Positions 58,535-64,000 of a stretch of 64,000 nucleotides of DNA are shown here, one piece after another. The number at the start of each line of letters is the position of its first letter. The stretch's first letter is position 1. The position numbers were made by a program, and so were the translations under genes. This DNA comes from Hyphomonadaceae bacterium UKL13-1 (GTDB lineage Bacteria > Pseudomonadota > Alphaproteobacteria > Caulobacterales > Aquidulcibacteraceae): positions 2,252,001 through 2,316,000 of the forward strand of contig CP012156.1 in NCBI GenBank assembly GCA_001602435.1. The letters run 5' to 3'. The notes beneath the pieces were generated by a model. That model worked only from the letters and a program-made list of their open reading frames with translations, ran no database searches and was not told where the DNA came from.

Positions 58535-59584
58535 ATGAACCGGCGCTGGATGATTTTGGGTGGCACAGGCTTTGGCTTAGCCGCTGGATGGGGCATTTGG
58601 TCTTGGTTCTCGCGCAGCAAAACTCCCGACGGCCGCACGGCCGCGCCCGAACCCGCCCCCGCCCAGCCAACGCCTGAACCAGCTCCTGCTCCCGCCAAGC
58701 CAGAAGTGGCAAAAACCGGGCCTGCCAAATCGTCCATCCGCGAAGGCCTGATCAAAGACCCTGCCGTGCGCGAGAGCCCCGAAGCGGCGATTGCACGCGG
58801 GACCGGCCTTGCTTGGCGCAAGCCGCAATTAGGGGAAGTGGTGACGCCGGACAAATGGTTGGCCGTGCGCCCCTTGAGCGAACCGGGCTTTGCCGCCCGC
58901 GCGGGTGCTGGCGTCGACATTACGGATGCGGTATTTCGCGAGGTGGTTGGTGATCGGGAACTGGCCGCAGGTCCTGTGGTATTTGCCATTCGCGGTGCGG
59001 TTTCAGACCGTTCGAGCAATCCTTATGCCTCTGGCCACCGGCTGACGATTGTGCCGCCAGACCATTTGAACTTCTGCTGCACCATTGGCGTGTGGGACCC
59101 TGAAACCAAGCAATTGTCGACTTATGCGGCCTCGACCGTGCCGAACCGCACCGCGATTGTCTCCTCCGCTTTAGGCGTTCAGGCGGCCAATATGTTGCTG
59201 CCGGGCGTGTTTGATTATGTGCCGGGCTCGCACTCTAATTATAAGAAGTATGGCTTCCCCTTCTCCATCATCGGGGCACTACGCCAGAATGGGGCGGGCG
59301 GCGGCGCAGGCGCGCTGAAAGTCTTGCGCGCGACGACCCCGACAGGGATGCAAGGTGCGAATGTCTCAAGCACCACGGACGATAACATTCATTGTGCAGA
59401 GACGCCCTTGCTGGAGCCCTATGACCGCTTCTCGTCGGAAGGCTGCATGGTGGTGGCCGGGCGCTATACGCCGCAAGAAGGCCACACCGGGCCTTGGGCG
59501 CGCTTCTTAAAAGACGCGAAGTTTAAGGGCCGCTCGAAAGTCACGGTCATTCTGGCCAATAGTACGCAACTGCCAGTGGTATGA
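58535..59584 (+). CDS. Membrane-anchored periplasmic protein of unknown function
   Basis: A 349-residue protein with an N-terminal membrane anchor (about 5-25), a Pro/Ala/Glu-rich linker (35-70) and a periplasmic globular domain. The latter contains conserved-looking blocks (GHRLTIVPPDHLNFCC near 170, DYVPGSHSNYKK near 228) and an H286 ... S301-E-G-C304 pair. This resembles the H...SxGC pattern of YkuD L,D-transpeptidases, but the rest of that fold is not recognisable. The frame and codon use are normal. ileS follows about 200 bases downstream. Confidence 0.6.
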   Translation: MNRRWMILGGTGFGLAAGWGIWSWFSRSKTPDGRTAAPEPAPAQPTPEPAPAPAKPEVAKTGPAKSSIREGLIKDPAVRESPEAAIARGTGLAWRKPQLGEVVTPDKWLAVRPLSEPGFAARAGAGVDITDAVFREVVGDRELAAGPVVFAIRGAVSDRSSNPYASGHRLTIVPPDHLNFCCTIGVWDPETKQLSTYAASTVPNRTAIVSSALGVQAANMLLPGVFDYVPGSHSNYKKYGFPFSIIGALRQNGAGGGAGALKVLRATTPTGMQGANVSSTTDDNIHCAETPLLEPYDRFSSEGCMVVAGRYTPQEGHTGPWARFLKDAKFKGRSKVTVILANSTQLPVV

Positions 59585-59630
59585 CCTGCTTGCCTTAACA
59601 CGGACGCCTAACTGGGCTATGAGGCCCGCC

Positions 59631-59690
59631 ATGAGCACTGCACACGCCCTTTTTGCCCTGTTTCGAATTATCAGCCCGGCACGCCGCTGA
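59631..59690 (+). CDS. Candidate ileS leader peptide with tandem Ile codons
   Basis: A 19-codon frame, MSTAHALFALFRIISPARR, with GAGG six bases before its ATG. Codons 13-14 are Ile-Ile (ATT ATC, 59667-59672), and the frame ends inside the region of a stem-loop. The stem's 5' arm begins two bases after the Ile codons. This is the layout of amino-acid attenuators, here in front of isoleucyl-tRNA synthetase. It is an inference from layout and has not been tested. Confidence 0.5.
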   Translation: MSTAHALFALFRIISPARR

Positions 59691-59760
59691 CTTCGATTCC
59701 GCGTGCCGGGAAGACATCGCCACAAAATCAAGTCATGACACGCGTGGCGTGAAACCACGC
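59675..59760 (+). promoter_or_regulatory. ileS leader stem-loops (attenuator candidate)
   Basis: Arm 1 CCCGGCACGC (59675-59684) pairs with arm 2 GCGTGCCGGG (59701-59710). Arm 3 GCGTGG (59742-59747) pairs with arm 4 CCACGC (59755-59760). Arms 1 and 3, and arms 2 and 4, share complementary GCGTG/CACGC segments, so alternative foldings exist. No T-run follows either stem, so if it works it may act on translation or through Rho. Confidence 0.5.
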
Positions 59761-59786
59761 AGCGCGCTTAGATAAAGACCGAACCG

Positions 59787-62675
59787 ATGACCTCAGAACC
59801 ACGCGACTATCGCCCGACCATCTTTCTGCCCGACACCCCGTTCCCGATGCGCGCAGGCTTGCCGCAGAAGGAACCGCAATTTGTCGCGAAATGGCAGGCA
59901 GAAGGCCTCTATGGCCGCCAGCGCAAGGCCAGCGCCGGGCGCACGCGCTTTGTTTATCATGATGGCCCACCCTATGCGAACGGCAACTCCCACATCGGGC
60001 ACTCGCTGAACAACAGCTTGAAGGACTTTGTCTGCCGTTCCCGCCAAGTCTTGGGCTTTGACGCGGACTTTGTACCTGGCTGGGACTGCCACGGTCTGCC
60101 CATTGAGTGGAAGGTCGAAGAAGAGTTTCGCGCCAAGGGCCGCAAGAAGGACGAAGTGCCAGCTGCCGAATTCCGCGCCGCCTGCCGCGTCTATGCGCAA
60201 AAATGGGTCGATATCCAAAGCGGTGAGCGCCAGCGCATGGGCCTGATGGCCAATTTCGCCAATCCGTACCGGACGATGGATTATGAGGCCGAAGCCACCA
60301 TCGCCGAGGAATTCCTCAAAGTCGTGAAAACCGGCCTCGTCTTCCGCGGCTCCAAGCCTGTGATGTGGAGCCCGGTGGAGCGTACCTCGCTGGCCGAAGC
60401 CGAAGTTGAGTATCAAGAAAAGGTCAGCCCGACGATTTGGGTGAAGTTCCCGATCCTGACCGGCCCTGCCACGGGGGCGAGCCTGATCATCTGGACCACC
60501 ACCCCTTGGACCATCCCGGGTAACCGCGCCGTCAGCTATTCGCCCGACATTGCCTATGGTGTCTATGAAGTTGAAGCCATGGAAGCCGACCTCGCCTTCG
60601 AACCATGGGCAGCCCCCGGTGATCGCCTTGTCGTGGCCGACAAGCTGAAGGATGACGTGTTTGGCGCGGCAAAGATTGCGTCCGCCAAACGCGTGGCAGA
60701 CTTTGACCCCTCCACGGCACTGTGCGCGCACCCCTTGCGTGGCCAAGGCTATGACTTTGATGTGCCGTTGCTTTCTGGCGACCATGTCACCGATGAGGCG
60801 GGTACGGGGTTTGTGCATACTGCCCCCAGCCACGGGACGGACGATTATCTGGTCTGGATGAAGTCTGGCCTGCCCCAAGCCGATATTCCGTTCACCGTTG
60901 ATGCCGATGGCCGCTATACCAAGGAAGCGCCGGGCTTTGAGGGTTTGGCAGTCCTAGAGCTGGAAGGCAAAAAGGCTGGTAAAGAAGGCCCGGCCAATGG
61001 CGCGGTCATCGCGGCCTTGATCGAGGCGGGCGGGCTGTTGGCGCGTGGTCGCCTCACCCACCAATATCCCCACTCCTGGCGTTCCAAAGCGCCTTTGATC
61101 TATCGCAACACCCCGCAATGGTTCATCGCGATGGACAAGCCTGTCGCCCATCTGGGTGGCAAGACTTTGCGCGACGTGGCGATGGCCGAGATTGCCGCGA
61201 CCGATTGGGGCAATGAGGCCGGCTCTAACCGCATCACTGCCATGGTGAGTGAGCGGCCAGACTGGTTGATCAGCCGCCAGCGCGCCTGGGGCGTGCCTTT
61301 GGTCATGTTCGTCCACAAGGAAACCGCCACCATTCTGCAAGACGAAGCGGTCAATGAGCGGATCTTGGCGGCCATGCGCACCGGCGGGGCAGATGCTTGG
61401 TTCACCAATGACGCCACATTCTTCTTGGGCGATGCCTATGATCCTGCCGAGTATGAGAAGGTAGAAGACATCCTCGACGTTTGGTTTGATTCCGGTTGTA
61501 CCCACGCCTTTGTGACGCGCAAGCGCTATGGCGAAGACACCCAAGCAGACCTTTATCTCGAAGGCTCTGACCAGCATCGTGGCTGGTTCCAATCCTCCTT
61601 GCTGGAAAGCTGCGCCACCCGCGGCAAAGCGCCTTACAAAGCTGTCCGCACCCACGGCATGATTGTGGACGAGCAGGGCCGCAAAATGTCCAAGAGCTTG
61701 GGCAATGGGATCGAGCTGGAAGACGTGTTGCGCCAAAACGGCATGGAAATCCTGCGCCTGTTGTTTGCCGCCGCCGACTACACCAATGAGCTTGCCTTGG
61801 GCAAAACCATTCTGGATCAGGCAAGCGAAACCTACCGTAAGCTGCGCAACACCCTGCGCTATATGCTGGCAAGCTTGAAGGACTTTAGCCCCGACAAGGC
61901 CGTCGCCTATGCCGACATGCCTTTGCTGGAAAAATGGCTATTGGGCCGGGCCTCAGAAGTGGGTCAAGAAGTGCGCGCGGCTTGGCTCGACTATGACTTC
62001 AAGCGGGCCTTGTCGGCCGTGTCAGACTTCGCCAATCTTGACGTCTCGGCGCTTTATGTCGATGTCCGCAAGGATGCGCTTTATTGCGACGAATTGGACA
62101 GCCCGCGCCGCCGCGCCAGCCAGACGGTTTTGGATTTGTTGTTTGAGCGGATGCTGTTGTGGCTGGCCCCCATCCTGCCCTTCACCACCGAAGAGGCTTG
62201 GGGGACGCGCTTCCCTGAGGCGGACTCGATCCATTTGCGTGCCCTCCAAGAGGATCCAGCCGAGTGGCAGGATGCCGCTTTGGCGTCCCGCATGGGTCAT
62301 TTGCGCGATCTGCGTCGGGTCGTGACGGGTGCTTTGGAAGTCCAGCGCCGGGAAAAGACGATTGGTTCTTCGCTGGAAGCCGCACCACTCGTTTATGTCA
62401 CCAATGACGCCATTCGTGGGGCCATTGGACAGGAAGACTTGGCCGAATTGTGCATCACCTCAGGCTTAGAGCTTCGCAATGGCGATGGGCCGGCTGAAGC
62501 CTTCCGCTTGGAAGAAGTCTCAGGCGTGTCGGTGGTATTTGAACGCGCCCCCGGCATCAAATGTGCGCGCAGTTGGAAGTTCTTTGACCCAGCGACCGCA
62601 CTAGCTGGCTTCCCCGACATTACCCCCCGTGATGCGCACGCCGTCATGGCTTGGGACAAGGCCAACCCAGCTTAG
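59787..62675 (+). CDS. ileS: Isoleucine--tRNA ligase
   Basis: A 962-residue class I synthetase with an editing domain. The HIGH motif is at 69-72 (NSHIGHSLN), KMSKS near 633-637 (GRKMSKSLG), and the editing-domain region with TTTPWTIPGN near 235. The C-terminal zinc site usual in bacterial IleRS (two CxxC pairs) is altered: KCARSWK keeps one Cys, and the second pair is replaced by a TPRDA stretch. Ribosome site is weak (GAACCG). The leader may carry an attenuator. Confidence 0.97.
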   Translation: MTSEPRDYRPTIFLPDTPFPMRAGLPQKEPQFVAKWQAEGLYGRQRKASAGRTRFVYHDGPPYANGNSHIGHSLNNSLKDFVCRSRQVLGFDADFVPGWDCHGLPIEWKVEEEFRAKGRKKDEVPAAEFRAACRVYAQKWVDIQSGERQRMGLMANFANPYRTMDYEAEATIAEEFLKVVKTGLVFRGSKPVMWSPVERTSLAEAEVEYQEKVSPTIWVKFPILTGPATGASLIIWTTTPWTIPGNRAVSYSPDIAYGVYEVEAMEADLAFEPWAAPGDRLVVADKLKDDVFGAAKIASAKRVADFDPSTALCAHPLRGQGYDFDVPLLSGDHVTDEAGTGFVHTAPSHGTDDYLVWMKSGLPQADIPFTVDADGRYTKEAPGFEGLAVLELEGKKAGKEGPANGAVIAALIEAGGLLARGRLTHQYPHSWRSKAPLIYRNTPQWFIAMDKPVAHLGGKTLRDVAMAEIAATDWGNEAGSNRITAMVSERPDWLISRQRAWGVPLVMFVHKETATILQDEAVNERILAAMRTGGADAWFTNDATFFLGDAYDPAEYEKVEDILDVWFDSGCTHAFVTRKRYGEDTQADLYLEGSDQHRGWFQSSLLESCATRGKAPYKAVRTHGMIVDEQGRKMSKSLGNGIELEDVLRQNGMEILRLLFAAADYTNELALGKTILDQASETYRKLRNTLRYMLASLKDFSPDKAVAYADMPLLEKWLLGRASEVGQEVRAAWLDYDFKRALSAVSDFANLDVSALYVDVRKDALYCDELDSPRRRASQTVLDLLFERMLLWLAPILPFTTEEAWGTRFPEADSIHLRALQEDPAEWQDAALASRMGHLRDLRRVVTGALEVQRREKTIGSSLEAAPLVYVTNDAIRGAIGQEDLAELCITSGLELRNGDGPAEAFRLEEVSGVSVVFERAPGIKCARSWKFFDPATALAGFPDITPRDAHAVMAWDKANPA

Positions 62676-62714
62676 GACAACCTGCCTCAAATCGGACAAG
62701 GGTGAGGACAGGCC

Positions 62715-63665
62715 TTGCGCACCTGCGCAGGGCGTGGCACGCCCGTGCCTGTGTCGTCACCTACCAGCCCTCCCCGTCCCGGCGTCCTTGATTGGAGCCT
62801 TTTGGCCACTTTGGTCATCTTGTGGGGCTCTGCCTATGCGGGCACCCATATTGGCGTAGAAGTGTTGCCGCCTGCTGTTCTGGTGGCCTGTCGGCTGTGC
62901 ATCGGGGCGTTTGTGTTGGGCTTGGGCTGCCTTGCCATGCGGGCGCGCTTGCCGCGTTTGACCGACTATAAGACTTGGGGCGTGCTGACCCTGATTGGCG
63001 CGACCGGAACCCTTTTGCCCTTCTTGTTGATCTCGATTGCGCAAAAGACGGTGCCATCGGCCTTGGCCGCCATCTATATTGCCGCAGCGCCTTTGACCGT
63101 GGCGATTCTTTGCCATTTTCTGGTGCCGAGTGAGCGGTTGAATTTGAAGCGCGCGGTAGGTGTGGGCGTTGGCTTTTTGGGCGTGTGCCTGTTGTTTGCC
63201 CCGGCCCTATCCGATCATGGCATTGGGGCGACGCCAGTTGTGTCGCAATTGCTGCTGCTTGCTGCGGCAGTATTATATGGCTCCACCAGTGTGATGGTGC
63301 GCATGGTCAATCCGAACCTACATCCGGTGGCGATGAGCTGTGGCTTTGTGCTGGTAGCCGCCATTTTATCCCTGCCGCTGGCCATTCAAGCTTGGCCAGA
63401 AGGCGGGGTCCATTTAGAGGCCCGCCACGTCTTTGCCATTCTGGGCCTAGGCGTTTTATCGACGGGGGTTGCCAACCTCGTCTATGTGCTGACGATCCGG
63501 CGGGTTGGGCCTGTCTTCATGTCCAATGTCGGCAATCTTGCGCCCTTCTGGTCCATCCTTGTAGGCGCTTTGGCTTTTGGCGAGGCCCTGCCCGCGACAA
63601 CCTTTGCCGCCTTGGCGATCTTGCTGTTTGGCGTTTGGTTGGTGCAGCGCCAAGGCGCGCGTTAA
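62715..63665 (+). CDS. EamA/DMT family permease
   Basis: A 316-residue inner-membrane protein with about ten helices in two EamA repeats (first beginning [17 protein letters not shown], second with [11 protein letters not shown] and [18 protein letters not shown]). Such proteins export metabolites or drugs. The substrate is unknown. The start is TTG (no ATG is available near it), about 40 bases after ileS. The basic Pro/Ser-rich N-terminus suggests that a later start is possible. Confidence 0.85.
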   Translation: MRTCAGRGTPVPVSSPTSPPRPGVLDWSLLATLVILWGSAYAGTHIGVEVLPPAVLVACRLCIGAFVLGLGCLAMRARLPRLTDYKTWGVLTLIGATGTLLPFLLISIAQKTVPSALAAIYIAAAPLTVAILCHFLVPSERLNLKRAVGVGVGFLGVCLLFAPALSDHGIGATPVVSQLLLLAAAVLYGSTSVMVRMVNPNLHPVAMSCGFVLVAAILSLPLAIQAWPEGGVHLEARHVFAILGLGVLSTGVANLVYVLTIRRVGPVFMSNVGNLAPFWSILVGALAFGEALPATTFAALAILLFGVWLVQRQGAR

Positions 63666-63823
63666 GCCTTAGTGTTGGCCGCGCGACACTTATCGCTACA
63701 ATAAAGCACTTGATCCCAATCGCGCGCCCATTTCTTGCGCCACGAGAAGGGCCTGCCGCAAGCTTTGCAAGGCTTATCGGGCAGATTGGCTTTGGCGACG
63801 ACTTTACCCTTGGCGTTTTTCAC
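63662..63823 (-). CDS. DUF2256 family small zinc-ribbon-like protein
   Basis: A 53-residue protein beginning with GTG ([18 protein letters not shown]), then [14 protein letters not shown] and CSDKC, the DUF2256 pattern with two CxxC-type pairs. Members usually lie near photolyase/cryptochrome genes. It overlaps the stop of the DUF393 gene upstream by 20 bases and that of the convergent permease by four. Below the usual length cut-off for automatic calls. Confidence 0.85.
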   Translation of the reverse strand: MKNAKGKVVAKANLPDKPCKACGRPFSWRKKWARDWDQVLYCSDKCRAANTKA

Positions 63824-64000
63824 GGGCTACCATCCGGCTTTGTAGGCGCGGGCGCACTTTCAAGAACTGGCCATAAAGCCAGTCCAGAAACGGCAGGATC
63901 AGGGGCAATTGAGCCAAATAGCCCAAGGGCTGAAACGGCGTTAGGTGCTTCCACATGGCCGCAAAAGCTCTCGCACCGGAAATCAAAGGCCCGCCCGCCT
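63804..64000 (-). CDS. DUF393 (DCC family) thiol-disulfide oxidoreductase-like, C-terminal part
   Basis: The last 65 residues of a gene running in from the right edge: [12 protein letters not shown] then [24 protein letters not shown], the C-terminal part of the DCC1-like family. A DUF393-DUF2256 pair is a common neighbour arrangement. The N-terminal CxxC active site would lie outside the window. Confidence 0.75.
   Translation of the reverse strand, partial: AGGPLISGARAFAAMWKHLTPFQPLGYLAQLPLILPFLDWLYGQFLKVRPRLQSRMVAREKRQG

Overview
The window is a stretch of chromosome from an alphaproteobacterium, probably of the Caulobacterales/Hyphomonadaceae kind. The evidence is the block ubiB-ubiE-mutM-enoyl-CoA hydratase-rpsT-dnaA, the DUF465-ubiX-TIGR02444 group, a ChrR-type cupin protein, DUF6134 and DUF2256 proteins, and protein sequences that read as alphaproteobacterial throughout. 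By eye the DNA is moderately GC-rich with AT-rich intergenic stretches. I see no prophage, transposase, CRISPR array or rRNA operon. Most of the window is ordinary core and metabolic genome.

Layout. 0-5.4 kb: the first part of a DevC-like ABC permease, divergent from a TetR regulator with palindromic operators, then mtnP, a secreted protein coupled to a cytochrome P450, and small exported or membrane proteins. 5.5-14.4 kb: DUF1801, serS, prmA, an unknown 373-residue protein, an M24 aminopeptidase, an MFS exporter, an SDR oxidoreductase and a META-domain protein overlapping it. 14.4-20.2 kb: LysR divergent from a flavodoxin/pirin pair, a flagellin-like short protein, exported proteins and a CelD/BcsL-type acyltransferase. 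20.2-23.6 kb: queC-queE-queD operon (preQ0 synthesis for queuosine), a pentapeptide-repeat protein and an elongator tRNA-Met. 23.6-29.8 kb: fused indolepyruvate ferredoxin oxidoreductase, Lrp regulator, and a sulfur-amino-acid pair (cystathionine beta-lyase-like, mercaptopyruvate sulfurtransferase). 29.9-41.5 kb: ChrR-like cupin, DUF6134, GPH symporter, epimerase, adenine deaminase, chagasin-type inhibitor, DUF465/ubiX cluster, two tandem TPR-TonB_C proteins, fmt and def. 42.6-55.4 kb: aminotransferase, ubiB, ubiE, mutM, enoyl-CoA hydratase, rpsT, dnaA, dnaN, recF, gyrB. 56.6-64 kb: GH13 enzyme, a membrane-anchored protein of unknown function, ileS, an EamA permease, DUF2256 and the end of a DUF393 protein.

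The most unusual structure is non-coding. The 13-kb block that carries dnaA-dnaN-recF-gyrB is bracketed by two inverted copies (about 0.53-0.55 kb) of one intergenic sequence, extended outward by REP-type hairpins and a double-hairpin element that also occurs at 35.6 kb. This arrangement could support inversion of the dnaA block. A second notable structure is the ileS leader. A well-initiated 19-codon reading frame with tandem Ile codons runs into a 10-bp stem-loop, with further competing arms downstream, as in an attenuator, but without an obvious U-tract.

A recurring protein-level theme is loss of expected metal-binding or catalytic residues in otherwise normal proteins: MutM zinc finger, IleS C-terminal zinc site, ChrR-like anti-sigma CxxC, QueD cysteine and the epimerase tyrosine. 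All assignments were made by reading the sequence. No database search was possible.
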